Positions 1 through 9,043 of a DNA stretch of 64,000 nucleotides are shown here, in pieces. Below the pieces are notes generated by a model that searched no databases, was not told the origin of the DNA, and worked only from the letters and a program-made list of their open reading frames with translations. A program made the position numbers and the translations under genes. Every line of letters starts with the position of its first letter. Position 1 is the stretch's first letter. Source of the DNA: Rhodocyclaceae bacterium (lineage in GTDB: Bacteria; Pseudomonadota; Gammaproteobacteria; Burkholderiales; Rhodocyclaceae); NCBI GenBank assembly GCA_016702335.1, contig JADJEF010000020.1, positions 1,860,001-1,924,000 on the forward strand. Direction: 5' to 3'.

Positions 1-632
1 GTCGGGGCAACGCGTGAGAGCACGCCCAGCGCAATGTTGGCGATCAGCAAGGCGGTAATCAGGGGTAGCGACAAGAGCAGGCCGGTCGCAAAAATTACGC
101 TTGACCAGCGCAGCAAGACAGCCAAGCCGCCCGATTCGCCAAATACCGGGCTCACGGGCAGCAGGCGAAAGCTTTCCACCAGCGCTTGCAGGATCATGAG
201 ATGGCCACCCAGCGCGAGAAAGATCAGCGTGGTCAATAGGCCAATGAATTCAGTCAGCACCGGGGTTTGTCCGGCATTTTGCGGATCATAGGCCACAGCA
301 AACGACAGACCCATCTGCAAACCGATCAACTCGCCGGCGATGTCTATGGTGACAAACGCCAGGCGTAGCGTGAAACCCATCATGATGCCAATCAGGATCT
401 CGCGCGCCAGTACGGCAAAGCTGAGCCAGGAACCACTGGGGATAGCAGGCATCGGTGGCAGGATGGGGAGCAGCGCCAGCGTAATGGCCAGGCCGACGGC
501 CAGGCGGGTGCGTACCGGAATGCCGGCGTTGTTGTACACCGGTGCTGTGGCCATGAGCGCAAAGATGCGCGCCAGCGGAAAGAGGAATGCCGCCATCCAG
601 GCATCGAGCTGCGCCGACGTGAACGAGATCAT
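1..632 (-). CDS. fliR: FliR, flagellar export gate protein (3' end outside window)
   Basis: FliR is an inner-membrane subunit of the flagellar type III export gate, assembling with FliP and FliQ. The minus-strand frame opens at the ATG at 632 (MISFTSAQLDAWMAAFLFPLARIF) and stays open to the window edge for about 210 residues, whereas FliR is usually near 260, so the last part is missing. It has several hydrophobic helices and the FliR-like stretch LIGLQMGLSFAVAYDPQ. The start overlaps the fliQ stop in an ATGA, implying translational coupling in the fliOPQR order. Confidence 0.93.
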   Translation of the reverse strand, partial: MISFTSAQLDAWMAAFLFPLARIFALMATAPVYNNAGIPVRTRLAVGLAITLALLPILPPMPAIPSGSWLSFAVLAREILIGIMMGFTLRLAFVTIDIAGELIGLQMGLSFAVAYDPQNAGQTPVLTEFIGLLTTLIFLALGGHLMILQALVESFRLLPVSPVFGESGGLAVLLRWSSVIFATGLLLSLPLITALLIANIALGVLSRVAP

Positions 633-898
633 CCGATCAGGCCGGGAATTGCCTCATAGAGCCGCCGGATGTAGTCGGTCATCATGGTGATCATCCACGG
701 GCCGGCGAGCACCAGGGTGACAAAGATGGCGATCAGCTTGGGCACGAACGAGAGCGTGGACTCGTTGATCTGCGTGGCCGCCTGAAAGATGCTGATGATC
801 AGGCCGGTGGCCAGCGCGGCGAAGAACAGCGGGGCCGAGATCATCAAGGTGAGCTCGATGGCGTGGCGACCAATATCGACGACGGTTCCTGGGGTCAT
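629..898 (-). CDS. fliQ: FliQ, flagellar export gate protein
   Basis: This 89-residue protein has the usual FliQ length and its two transmembrane helices (about 15-37 and 50-72). The family segment ATGLIISIFQAATQINE is present. FliQ is a small membrane subunit of the FliP-FliQ-FliR export gate through which rod, hook and filament subunits pass. It lies 3 bp downstream of fliP and overlaps fliR by 4 bp. Confidence 0.96.
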   Translation of the reverse strand: MTPGTVVDIGRHAIELTLMISAPLFFAALATGLIISIFQAATQINESTLSFVPKLIAIFVTLVLAGPWMITMMTDYIRRLYEAIPGLIG

Positions 899-901
899 TG
901 C

Positions 902-1672
902 TTACCCAAAACTCTGCACCAGCGAGCCGATCAGCAAGTTCCAGCCATCGACCAACACGAACAGCATCAGCTTGAAGGGCAGCGCCACGATCACGGGCGA
1001 CATCATCATCATACCCATCGACATCAGTACCGAGGCTACCACCATGTCGATGATCAGAAAGGGGATGAAGACGATGAAGCCGATCTGAAAGGCGGTCTTC
1101 AGCTCCGAGGTCACAAAAGCCGGAATCAGCACGCGCAGGGGGATTTCGTCGGCATTCGCCGGGGCCGGCAGCTTGGCGACCTTGGTGAAGGTCGCCAGGT
1201 CGGCTTCGCGCACCTGCTTCATCATGAAGGCGCGCAGCGGCACCGCGCCCTTGTCGAGCGCTTCGGCAAAGCTGATCTTGTTTTCCGAGAGTGGCAGGTA
1301 GGCGTCGGCGTAAATCTTTTCGCCGACCGGGGCCATGATGAAAAAAGTCAAAAACAAGGCGAGCCCGACCAATACCTGATTGGGCGGCGAGGTTTGCGTA
1401 CCCAGTGCGTGGCGCAGCAGCGAGAGCACGATGATGATGCGGGTGAAACTGGTCATCATCAGCATCATCGCCGGCAGAAAGGTCAGGCCGGTGAGCAGCA
1501 GCAGGGTCTGGATCGACAGCGACCACTGGGTGCCGCCGCCAGCGACCGACTTGCTGGTGACGGCGGGCAGGGCTTGCGCCAGCGCGAACTCGCTGCCCAG
1601 CGCCAGCGTGAGTCCGGCAGCGATGAGCAAGCCGCTTTTGAGTGTCAGGCGGCACCGGGGGGGCGTGGACAT
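902..1672 (-). CDS. fliP: FliP, flagellar export gate protein
   Basis: FliP forms the core of the flagellar export gate. I chose the ATG at 1672, which gives 256 residues, the family norm. It directly overlaps the end of fliO and places a hydrophobic signal-peptide-like segment at residues 10-33, as FliP proteins have. The frame stays open upstream, but that part overlaps fliO and looks unlike FliP. FliP-type segments include MMLMMTSFTRIIIVLSLLR and the NQVLVGLALFLTFFIMAP helix. The C-terminal helices VFIPFLIIDMVVASVLMSMG and PFKLMLFVLVDGWNLL are also typical. Confidence 0.96.
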   Translation of the reverse strand: MSTPPRCRLTLKSGLLIAAGLTLALGSEFALAQALPAVTSKSVAGGGTQWSLSIQTLLLLTGLTFLPAMMLMMTSFTRIIIVLSLLRHALGTQTSPPNQVLVGLALFLTFFIMAPVGEKIYADAYLPLSENKISFAEALDKGAVPLRAFMMKQVREADLATFTKVAKLPAPANADEIPLRVLIPAFVTSELKTAFQIGFIVFIPFLIIDMVVASVLMSMGMMMMSPVIVALPFKLMLFVLVDGWNLLIGSLVQSFG

Positions 1673-1673
1673 C

Positions 1674-2171
1674 TCAGCCTCCCAGGGTCGGCGCGCGCGG
1701 CGGCGAACCGGCGTTCGCCAAGTCGGCGCTGGCAACACGGCGATTGTCGGCAAACGCCGCGGCGACCGTCGCTGCCGTGGCCTGCCGGGGCACTTCGGCC
1801 AGCGGTGTGACGCGCCCGGGGGCGACCCCCAGTACCAGCCAGGTGCTGCCCACTTCCACAATCACCACACGCTCACGCGGCCCTACGGCGGTTCCTGCTA
1901 CGACCTTGAGCAAGGCCGACGGCCCGCCACGGCGTTGCGTAAGTTGCTTGAGCAGCCAGAGCGCGCCCACCATCAGGGCCAACACGGCTGCCAGACCAAG
2001 CAGCATGGTCAGCATGTTGCCGCTGAAATTTGGTGCAGGCACGGCTACGGGTACCGCCACAGCGGGGGCAACCGCGTTCGCCGGGGCGCTGGCCGCCACT
2101 TGCGCCCAGATCACGGGTGACGCGGCAAGCAGGAGCAGCAACATGACTACAGAAATCAGCCGGGTGAGCAT
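1674..2171 (-). CDS. fliO: FliO, flagellar export gate assembly protein
   Basis: FliO helps assemble the FliP ring. The product is 165 residues from the ATG at 2171, or 178 from an upstream ATG. A signal-like hydrophobic segment starts the protein and a transmembrane helix (NMLTMLLGLAAVLALMVGALW) lies near residues 51-71. A small cytoplasmic domain follows, containing GPRERVVIVEVGSTWLVLGV, which is characteristic of FliO. The extreme C-terminus (about NRRVASADLANAG) is encoded by a copy of the dispersed short repeat at 1719-1745, so the tail may be a late addition. The promoter is expected in the 283-bp divergent gap before the gene at 2455. Confidence 0.9.
   Translation of the reverse strand: MLTRLISVVMLLLLLAASPVIWAQVAASAPANAVAPAVAVPVAVPAPNFSGNMLTMLLGLAAVLALMVGALWLLKQLTQRRGGPSALLKVVAGTAVGPRERVVIVEVGSTWLVLGVAPGRVTPLAEVPRQATAATVAAAFADNRRVASADLANAGSPPRAPTLGG
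1719..1745 (-). repeat. Dispersed short element, copy 1 (inside fliO)
   Basis: The plus strand reads AAGTCGGCGCTGG followed by CAACACGGCGATT, the reverse complement of the element best seen at 28938 and 31718. It lies inside the last codons of fliO and encodes part of its non-conserved tail. Confidence 0.75.
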
Positions 2172-2454
2172 GCAGTAGACCAAGGAAGTGATCGGGGGAG
2201 GTGAGCCCACAGGCTAGCGCCGGCAAATTTTGCCGAAAGCGCAATCAGGCGGCCTTCCTGGCGAGTGCTCACGGTTTCGTTGCCAAGGCAGGCGGCAAAC
2301 AGTTGTTTAATTGAGCGAAAGTGAGAGAATACTGTGCATGGGCGCGTAGTTTCGGCTATAAAGGAAAGGCTGCGCCAGCACTGTGGGAAGTCATGCCGCT
2401 TTGCTCCCGTGCCCGGCCACAACGTACTCAATCACCCCGTTTCTGGAGCTCGCC

Positions 2455-3741
2455 ATGAACACTCCCCGCCTTGCGCTTTCGCTCACCCTCTCGCTGGTGG
2501 CCAGTGCGGCCCCGGCCCAAGTGGTGCTTAGTTCGACAACCACCAAACTAGCAGCCCCGGTGGCGGTTAAGGTGGCTCCGCTAGCGGTGCCCGCTCCCGC
2601 GCCGGCCCCCGCGCCGACGCAGAAGGCGGTAACCACGGCCATCGCGATGCCGACCCCGCTGCCTGTGATGAAAACCGATGTCATGCCGGCTACGCTTCCG
2701 GTAGTGAAGACCGATTTGGTGCCGAAGCTGGCCATGCCGGTCAAAGAGACTTCGCCAACACTGACCCCGCTGCGTCCCACGATCCAGCCTACCGCCACCT
2801 TGACGCCATTGAGTTCGCCAAAATCTGAAAAACTCCCGACCCAGGCTGCCGATGCGCCTGGCGTGCAGATGGCGCCGGGCTTGAAGCTCCCGGAGTCGAG
2901 AGGTGCCGACCTGGCTGGCGCGAAAATCGATGCGTCGTCGCTAAAGCAGGACATGAAGCTTGATGAGATGTCGAAGCAGGGCGGTGGCAAGGGCATGGAC
3001 AGTGTGCGCGCCAAAATGATGGGCCTGGGAGGCGAGGAGGGCAAGACGCCCGGTAAGTCAACCATTCTGGGGGGTGGAAAATCGGTCGGTAGCGGTGGCG
3101 CGGCAGCGATTACCGATGCGGTCGGTGAAGGCGGCCCAATCGAAGGTTCCAAGTATGGTGATACCTTCGGTGGTCAGCGAGTTAATGGCAAGCAGCAGGG
3201 CGGGAAAAACAATTTTGCCGGTAACGGAAAGGGACGGACGAGCCAAGGAGGGGATGATGAAGGCGGGGCACCGGCCGGCACCATTGCCCAAATGTTGACC
3301 GACTCAGGCGGTAAGCCTAGCGGCGACACGGGCAAAGATGCAGTGGAACTACAGTACGCCATGTCGGTGGGAACCGATGGTTACGCGGCCACCAAGGATA
3401 TGTCCACTGAAGAGCGCAAGGGTTACTGGGAAGCCGAGAGGAATCGCCAGTTGGTCGGTTCGGACCGCCCGCGCGAGGACGATAACCCCTCGGGCGGCAG
3501 CGGTGCGCCGATGGGACGTCAGGACATCATTACGCAAGAGCGAGGCTTGGCCGGCAAGCGGGCCGGCGCCGGTGGTGCTGATGACGGGCGTACCGATCAG
3601 CAAACGGGCGGTGGCAGCAATGGCCAGATGATCGCTCGCGGCCTGGCGGGAGCGGCCGAGCGCGAAGCTGGTGTGGGCACCCTGAATATGGATGCCGTGC
3701 TCAAGATTAACCAGGTAGCTCGCCCGGTCGAGAATCAGTAG
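2455..3741 (+). CDS. Exported Pro/Gly-rich low-complexity protein, unknown function
   Basis: I do not recognise a family. I chose the ATG at 2455 because a GGAG ribosome-binding site lies just upstream and the protein then begins with a clear signal peptide (MNTPRLALSLTLSLVASAAPAQ). The frame is open further upstream, but that part lacks signal character. The 428-residue product has a Pro/Ala/Thr-rich first third with near-repeats such as ATLPVVKTD and PLPVMKTD. A Gly/Lys-rich charged middle follows, then a more ordinary C-terminus (GTLNMDAVLKINQVARPVENQ). It starts a four-gene plus-strand island that interrupts the fli run. The T-x-L-x-A-P wording recurs in the tails of the two FecR proteins downstream, suggesting related surface or periplasmic partners. 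Confidence 0.75.
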   Translation: MNTPRLALSLTLSLVASAAPAQVVLSSTTTKLAAPVAVKVAPLAVPAPAPAPAPTQKAVTTAIAMPTPLPVMKTDVMPATLPVVKTDLVPKLAMPVKETSPTLTPLRPTIQPTATLTPLSSPKSEKLPTQAADAPGVQMAPGLKLPESRGADLAGAKIDASSLKQDMKLDEMSKQGGGKGMDSVRAKMMGLGGEEGKTPGKSTILGGGKSVGSGGAAAITDAVGEGGPIEGSKYGDTFGGQRVNGKQQGGKNNFAGNGKGRTSQGGDDEGGAPAGTIAQMLTDSGGKPSGDTGKDAVELQYAMSVGTDGYAATKDMSTEERKGYWEAERNRQLVGSDRPREDDNPSGGSGAPMGRQDIITQERGLAGKRAGAGGADDGRTDQQTGGGSNGQMIARGLAGAAEREAGVGTLNMDAVLKINQVARPVENQ

Positions 3742-3837
3742 CCCGTGCTGGTGGTACGTTGCGCCGCTGGCTCAATGTGGCGAGTGGGTTGCCGTTAACT
3801 TTTCACCTTTCCGTTTAATCTGATTCAGGATTTCCTT

Positions 3838-5205
3838 ATGCGTCGTATGCTACATCGCTTGAGTTTTGTTGGTCAGCGTTATCTGCGCTGCTTTGCCGTC
3901 GGTGTGGCGATGGTTTCTACCTCCGCTTGGTCTGCCGTAGATACGGCCACGCTGGAACGGGCGGAGGCCATGCTCAAGGAAGGCAAGGCCGAGGAGGTGT
4001 ACCAAATACTCGAGCCACTGGAAGTATCCGGGGCAGGTGACCTGATCTTCGATTACCTGCTCGGAACTGCCGCACTGGAGACGGGCAAGTACAGCAAAGC
4101 CACCTTTATTTATGAGCGCATTCTGGCGGTTGACCCGACTTACGTCGGAGTACGTGCCGACATGGGGCGGGCCTATTACGGTCTGGGCGATTTCGCGCGG
4201 GCTAAGATCGAGTTTGAAACGGTACTTACCTTGCAGACGCTGCCGCCGGATCTGCGTAGCCAGGTTGAGCTCTATGTCAAGGCGATTGCCGAGCGTGCCG
4301 AGGGCAAGCGCACGATCTTTACCGCCTATCTTGAGCTGGGCCTTGGGCACGATACCAATATCGGCAGTTCTACCGCCGCTCGGTCTTTGATCCTGCCTTT
4401 GGCGACGGGGCCATTCACCTATATCCCCTTACCGCCCACCGGCCGCAGAACAGCGGATACCTACACCACCGTGGGCACCGGGGGCGAAGTCAATCATCAA
4501 CTGGACGAGCGCTGGAGCCTGGTGGCGGGTGGCGATGTGCGTTGGCGAGGGTATGAGACGTATCACGACCCGAACAATTGGTCGGCGGACGGGCGAGCTG
4601 GTGTCGCTTACTCCAGTGGCGCCTGGCAATTGCGCGGTGGCGTGACAGGGGGCACCTACTACTATCAGGGTGAGCGTCTCATCGACAACGCCGGTGTGAA
4701 TCTGGACTGGCGCTTGGCCGTGGGTAGCGCCGACCAAGTGACTGCGGGCACGTCGCTGGTGCAGCGGCGCTACGTTGCCGACGCCTCCAGCACCGAAGAT
4801 ACGGATACCTACTCCGGCAATTTGGGTTGGCTCACCTCGCTTGATGGCGGTACTGCGATTTTCAGCCTTTCGGCCTCCGGTGGTGTCGAGAACGCCATAG
4901 AAGGCCGTGGCGAGGGCGACAAGCGCTTCTTCGGGCCCCGAATCTTTGTGCAGAAGAGCTTTACCCCGACGATAGGGGCCTACGTCACGGTCGGTGCTAC
5001 GCATTCTGCGTTTGAAGAGGAAAACACCCTGTATCTTAAGGAACGCCGTGAAATGCTCTATGACCTTGGCTTGGGTGTGACCTGGTCGGTGGCCAAGGGG
5101 ATGTCGCTGCGGCCGCAACTTTCCTACGTGAAGAATCGTAGTAACGCTGAGCTGTATTCGTACAAAAAAGGTGATGCCTCCGTCAATCTCCGTATGGACT
5201 TCTGA
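3838..5205 (+). CDS. TPR-containing outer-membrane beta-barrel protein (SlipAM/DUF560-like)
   Basis: The 455-residue protein has an N-terminal signal peptide (hydrophobic to about residue 32, ending STSAWSA). TPR-like helices occupy about residues 35-150 (AEAMLKEGKAEEVYQILEPL; YVGVRADMGRAYYGLGDFARA). A Tyr/Gly/Thr-rich beta-barrel region follows and ends in Phe (NLRMDF), the usual C-terminal signature for outer-membrane insertion. A periplasmic TPR plus barrel is the layout of surface lipoprotein assembly modulators (SlipAM), which help lipoproteins reach the cell surface, though other TPR-barrel exporters share it. It sits 2 bp before the first FecR-domain gene, so the pair is probably co-expressed. 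Confidence 0.78.
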   Translation: MRRMLHRLSFVGQRYLRCFAVGVAMVSTSAWSAVDTATLERAEAMLKEGKAEEVYQILEPLEVSGAGDLIFDYLLGTAALETGKYSKATFIYERILAVDPTYVGVRADMGRAYYGLGDFARAKIEFETVLTLQTLPPDLRSQVELYVKAIAERAEGKRTIFTAYLELGLGHDTNIGSSTAARSLILPLATGPFTYIPLPPTGRRTADTYTTVGTGGEVNHQLDERWSLVAGGDVRWRGYETYHDPNNWSADGRAGVAYSSGAWQLRGGVTGGTYYYQGERLIDNAGVNLDWRLAVGSADQVTAGTSLVQRRYVADASSTEDTDTYSGNLGWLTSLDGGTAIFSLSASGGVENAIEGRGEGDKRFFGPRIFVQKSFTPTIGAYVTVGATHSAFEEENTLYLKERREMLYDLGLGVTWSVAKGMSLRPQLSYVKNRSNAELYSYKKGDASVNLRMDF

Positions 5206-5207
5206 TC

Positions 5208-6500
5208 ATGACCACTCAAGCAAGCGCATCGCTGAACGGCCACGCCAACCTTCAGCGTGGTTTTCTCGGAGTGCTTGCGCCCCTGCTGCTGTGCCTCTTG
5301 TCTTTTGGTACTCTGGCGCAGACGAGCGTCGGCACGGTCATGGTGTCGACCGGTCGGGTCGTAGCGATCGATCAACAGGGGCGCGAGCGCGACTTGCTCA
5401 AAGGTGGCGAGGTGTTTCCGGGTGATCGAGTGGTGACTGCCGAAGGGGCGCTGACGCAGATTCGTATGCTTGACGGCGGCTACTTGTCGATTCGCTCAAG
5501 CACTGAGATGGCGATTGAGAAGTTTGTTCACGACGAGAAAAATCAAAGTAACTCCAGCATCGTGCTCGGTCTGATCAAAGGCGGACTGCGCTCCATTACC
5601 GGCCTGGTGGGACGCAACAACCCGGCGGCTTATCAGGTGCGCACTTCGACGGCGACCATCGGTATTCGTGGCACGGACCATGAGCCGATGTTCATACCGG
5701 TGGGGCTGCCGGGCGTCGGTGGCGCCAATGCGGCCGTGGCCCCTGGTTTGTATGACAAGGTTAACTCGGGAGAAACGTTCATTCGCAACGACCTGGGGAC
5801 GATCAGCCTGAAGCCGGGACAGGTTGGTTTTTCGCCTATCAAGCCAGAGGTGCCTCCGCAGACACTGGTCAAGATTCCCGAGTTCTACAAGGTGAAGCTG
5901 GAGGTGGATCGACCGGAGGGTAAGGACGCGGAAGAGGGTGAGCGCAAGCCCGCTCCCGTGAGCAAGGGTTTGCGTCCGACCACCGCGAGCCGGCTGGCGA
6001 CGCAAAAACCGCTCGAGGGTGGCGCGACGGCGGACAGGACCGGAAGCACAACGCTCGTTGGCACCAAAACCATGGCCAGCGAGCCGGTGATGGCGACCAC
6101 CTCGACCGCCAAGTTGGAGCCGACGACGACTTCGGCCTCCAGGTTGGAGCCGATGGCGACCACTTCGACCAGCAAGTTGGAGCCGATGAGCACGAGCCCC
6201 ACACTGATCGCACCGACCACACTGGACGCGAGTACGACTACCTTGCAGCCGAAGACGACACTTTCCACGTCGCCGACACCCACGGCGCCTACTACCACTA
6301 CGCTCACTGCGCCGACAACCACGACTATCCAGCCGAAAACGACGGCTATCGCCCCAACCACGACGCTCATTGCCCCCACGACCACCACGCTGATAGCACC
6401 AACAACCACTACTGCCACCACGCTGATCGCACCAAAGACGACTACCACCACCACGCTGATCGCACCAAAGACGACCACGACCACCACCACACCAAGGTGA
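5208..6500 (+). CDS. FecR-domain exported protein with Thr-rich tail (1)
   Basis: The protein has 430 residues. A signal peptide (about 1-37, ending SFGTLAQ) precedes a FecR-like beta domain at about 45-160. The hallmark core VRTSTATIGIRGTDHE is at 144-159, and LDGGYLSIRSSTEMAI lies in the first half. From about residue 280 the chain is Thr/Pro-rich, ending in repeated TTTTLIAPTTTT-type wording. Stand-alone FecR domains of this kind, without the FecI/FecA iron system, are common in periplasmic or surface proteins of unknown role, so iron regulation should not be assumed. It begins 2 bp after the TPR-barrel gene, and a paralogue follows. Confidence 0.8.
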   Translation: MTTQASASLNGHANLQRGFLGVLAPLLLCLLSFGTLAQTSVGTVMVSTGRVVAIDQQGRERDLLKGGEVFPGDRVVTAEGALTQIRMLDGGYLSIRSSTEMAIEKFVHDEKNQSNSSIVLGLIKGGLRSITGLVGRNNPAAYQVRTSTATIGIRGTDHEPMFIPVGLPGVGGANAAVAPGLYDKVNSGETFIRNDLGTISLKPGQVGFSPIKPEVPPQTLVKIPEFYKVKLEVDRPEGKDAEEGERKPAPVSKGLRPTTASRLATQKPLEGGATADRTGSTTLVGTKTMASEPVMATTSTAKLEPTTTSASRLEPMATTSTSKLEPMSTSPTLIAPTTLDASTTTLQPKTTLSTSPTPTAPTTTTLTAPTTTTIQPKTTAIAPTTTLIAPTTTTLIAPTTTTATTLIAPKTTTTTTLIAPKTTTTTTTPR

Positions 6501-6534
6501 TGAAATGCACGAACCAACTGCAAGGAGAACTGTC

Positions 6535-7563
6535 ATGAAAGCCGCCCTACTAACTCTGCCCCGAATTGCTTTGGTTTCAGCTGCACTTGCTTATACAGCG
6601 CCCGGTTGGGCGGTGACGGCGGGTACGTTGCTTTTCGCTCAGCCGGGGGTCGAAATCATTGATGCCGCCGGCGTCAAGCGAGTGGCAAAGCAGGGCGATA
6701 AGCTCCAGGAGGGCGAGCGACTGCTGACACCACCTAATGCCATAGCCCAGATCGGTTTGGCGGATGGAAGCCTGCTGGGCTTGCGCCCAGGGTCCGAACT
6801 GAAAGTGGAGCTGCCTGCGGCCGCCTCTGATCAAGCCCAAAAAGTGGTCACCCTGCTGCAAGGCTCAATTCGCGTGATCGGTGCCGAGTTGATGGAAAAG
6901 GCTACGATCGCGCCGCTGACCCTGAAAAGCGGCATTGCCAGCATGCAGTTGCGCGGTGCCGATATTGAGACTGAGTTGGTGCGCCCCGAAGTGTCGCCAC
7001 GAACGGACGCCATGGCACCGGGCACCTACAGCAAGTTGCTGGTTGGCTCGGGTGTGATGAAGTCGGGTGATGTATCGACCGCGCTGGCACCCCGGCAGGT
7101 GGCATTTCTCGGTGCTGCGGCACCCGCACCCACTTTGGTAACAGCGATGCCGACCAAATTGCTGGCACCACTACCGATCGCGCCGATTAGTACCGGCACG
7201 ACCACGCTCGCCAAGACAACGTCGCTGACGCCAGTCTCGACGCTTTCGTCGACCACCCTGAGCACTTCGAAGCTGCTTATTTCGCCGCTGCCCATTGCGC
7301 CATCACCAACGTTGGCAATTGCGCCCACGGGAGCGCTGCCAACAAAGACGACGACACTTGCCTCGCCAACTATTGCCTCGCCAACCCTTACGGTGCCAAC
7401 TCTTACGATGCCAACGTTGACTACCAAGCTCGTTGCGCCTGTCATGCCAAAGCCTATTGCGCCAATAACGATGATCCAAGTTACTCCGACGATTAAGCCA
7501 ACCTACGTTACCTGTACCAACTTCGTCATCAATAAGCTTGGGCAAAAGACTTGCGTGAGGTAG
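6535..7563 (+). CDS. FecR-like exported protein with Thr/Pro-rich tail (2)
   Basis: A strong AAGGAGA ribosome-binding site sits before the ATG at 6535, giving 342 residues; an upstream in-frame ATG at 6505 lacks one. A signal peptide (about 1-26, ending APGWA) leads into a divergent FecR-like domain (about 30-150), in which KSGIASMQLRGADIE matches the canonical RT.TA.IGVRGTD core. A long Thr/Pro/Leu tail repeats TxLxxPT units and ends with a two-cysteine segment (TCTNFVINKLGQKTCVR) that could form a disulfide. It is a paralogue of the upstream gene and ends the island. A copy of the dispersed short element follows. Confidence 0.75.
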   Translation: MKAALLTLPRIALVSAALAYTAPGWAVTAGTLLFAQPGVEIIDAAGVKRVAKQGDKLQEGERLLTPPNAIAQIGLADGSLLGLRPGSELKVELPAAASDQAQKVVTLLQGSIRVIGAELMEKATIAPLTLKSGIASMQLRGADIETELVRPEVSPRTDAMAPGTYSKLLVGSGVMKSGDVSTALAPRQVAFLGAAAPAPTLVTAMPTKLLAPLPIAPISTGTTTLAKTTSLTPVSTLSSTTLSTSKLLISPLPIAPSPTLAIAPTGALPTKTTTLASPTIASPTLTVPTLTMPTLTTKLVAPVMPKPIAPITMIQVTPTIKPTYVTCTNFVINKLGQKTCVR

Positions 7564-7570
7564 ATCTCCC

Positions 7571-7597
7571 GCAAGTCGGCGCTGGCAAGACGGCGAT
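7571..7597 (-). repeat. Dispersed short element, copy 2 (intergenic)
   Basis: GCAAGTCGGCGCTGGCAAGA and then CGGCGAT lie in the gap between the second FecR gene and the end of fliN. This is a near-perfect match to copy 1. Confidence 0.75.
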
Positions 7598-7625
7598 TTT
7601 GGCTGCGGCCTGACGCCACTGCCGC

Positions 7626-8051
7626 TCAGCGGTGCAGCTTGCGCATCCGTTCCTGCGGCGTGATGATGTCGGTCAGGCGGATACCGAATTTTTCATTGAC
7701 CACCACGACTTCACCCTGAGCGATCAGGGTGCCGTTGATCAGCACGTCCATCGGCTCTCCTGCAAGGCCATCAAGTTCGACCACCGAGCCGTGCGCCAGT
7801 TGCAGCAGGTTGCGAATGGAAATCTTGGTGCGCCCGAGTTCTACGGTCAGGGACACCGGAATGTCCATGATCATGTCGAAACCTTGTGCCGCGACCTTGT
7901 CGGCTCCGCCGGCAAACTGCTCGAACTGCGCTGGCTGAGCGGCTGGCCCATTGGCCCCCGCCATCATCTCGTCGACGGTCGCCTGCTCGCCCATGGCGGC
8001 CGCCCAGTCGTCTTCCGAGACGCCGTCTTCTGCTGTTTCGTTTTCGCTCAT
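7626..8051 (-). CDS. fliN: FliN, flagellar motor switch protein
   Basis: FliN forms the base of the C-ring with FliM and affects export and direction switching. The protein is 141 residues. The C-terminal SpoA/SPOA fold spans about 60-135, with the typical IPVSLTVELGRTKISIRNLL and VNEKFGIRLTDIITPQERM. The N-terminal half is acidic and Ala-rich, as in many proteobacterial FliN. fliM is 10 bp upstream. In most relatives fliO follows fliN immediately; here 5.5 kb of opposite-strand genes separate them. Confidence 0.96.
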   Translation of the reverse strand: MSENETAEDGVSEDDWAAAMGEQATVDEMMAGANGPAAQPAQFEQFAGGADKVAAQGFDMIMDIPVSLTVELGRTKISIRNLLQLAHGSVVELDGLAGEPMDVLINGTLIAQGEVVVVNEKFGIRLTDIITPQERMRKLHR

Positions 8052-8061
8052 CAGCCTATCC

Positions 8062-9036
8062 TCACTGGTCCTGCTCTACAGCAAATTGTTCGAGTTTCAG
8101 GGCGTACTGGCCGTTGCGCACGCCATAGCGGCAATGCGCCACCGGCACGCCGTCGACACTCATCGGAACCAGCTCTGGCACGTCCAGCGGGATGACATCA
8201 CCGACCTTCAGGCCGATCACCTCGGCGAGCGTGGCGCGGGCGTTGCCCAGCGTCGCCAGCAGCTCGATTTCGGCGGTTTGAATCTGGCGCACCAGCGTGC
8301 CGGTCCAGCGCGCATCGCTTGAGGCCTGCTCGCTGTGCATGGTGCTGTAGAGAACATCGCGGATCGGCTCGACCATCGAATAGGGCAGGCAGAAATGCAT
8401 GTCTGCCGTGTTGCCCGAGAGTTCGATGGTGAAGGTCACCGCGATCACCACTTCCGAGGGCGTGGCGATATTGGCGAACTGGGTGTTCATTTCCGAGCGC
8501 ATGTACTCGAATTCGATCTCGTACACCGGCTTCCAGGCTTTTTCGTACTCGGCAAACACGACGCCGAGCAAGCCCTGAATGATGCGCTGCTCGGTGGCGG
8601 TGAAGTCGCGCCCCTCCACCCGGGTGTGGAAGCGCCCGTCGCCGCCGAACATATTGTCCACCACCAGAAACACGAGATTGGGGTCGAACACCACCAGCCC
8701 GGTTCCGCGCAGCGGCTTGGCCTGCACCAGATTCAGGTTGGTCGGTACGACCAGATTGCGGATGAACTCGCTGTATTTCTGCACCCGAATCGGCCCGACA
8801 GAAATTTCGCAGCTGCGATGAATGTAGTTGAACAGGCCAATGCGCAGGTAGCGGGCATAGCGCTCGTTGATGAGCTCCATGGTCGGCATGCGACCGCGGA
8901 CAATACGTTCCTGCCGGCCGAGGTCGTAGGTTTTTACCCCGCCCGACTCTTCGGCGACTTCCTCTTCGTCAGCCTCCCCCGTGACGCCCTTGAGCAGGGC
9001 GTCGACTTCTTCCTGGGAAAGAAAATCCTGACTCAT
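8062..9036 (-). CDS. fliM: FliM, flagellar motor switch protein
   Basis: FliM is the C-ring protein that binds phosphorylated CheY. At 324 residues it has the usual length. The N-terminal FLSQEEVDALLKGV segment matches the CheY-binding peptide. The middle domain carries the GG-x-G loop (FGGDGRF), and the C-terminal SpoA domain follows (about 250-315). It lies between fliL and fliN in the standard fliLMN order. A short dispersed element separates it from fliL. Confidence 0.97.
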   Translation of the reverse strand: MSQDFLSQEEVDALLKGVTGEADEEEVAEESGGVKTYDLGRQERIVRGRMPTMELINERYARYLRIGLFNYIHRSCEISVGPIRVQKYSEFIRNLVVPTNLNLVQAKPLRGTGLVVFDPNLVFLVVDNMFGGDGRFHTRVEGRDFTATEQRIIQGLLGVVFAEYEKAWKPVYEIEFEYMRSEMNTQFANIATPSEVVIAVTFTIELSGNTADMHFCLPYSMVEPIRDVLYSTMHSEQASSDARWTGTLVRQIQTAEIELLATLGNARATLAEVIGLKVGDVIPLDVPELVPMSVDGVPVAHCRYGVRNGQYALKLEQFAVEQDQ

Positions 9037-9043
9037 AAGATTG

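Noticed and set aside
654..1655. 333-residue minus-strand frame overlapping fliP and fliQ
   Set aside because: It is another frame of fliP-fliQ; fliP and fliQ products are unmistakable.
5208..7563. Iron-citrate signalling system
   Set aside because: FecR domains are present, but no FecI sigma factor or FecA receptor accompanies them and the proteins have signal peptides and Thr-rich tails unlike FecR regulators.
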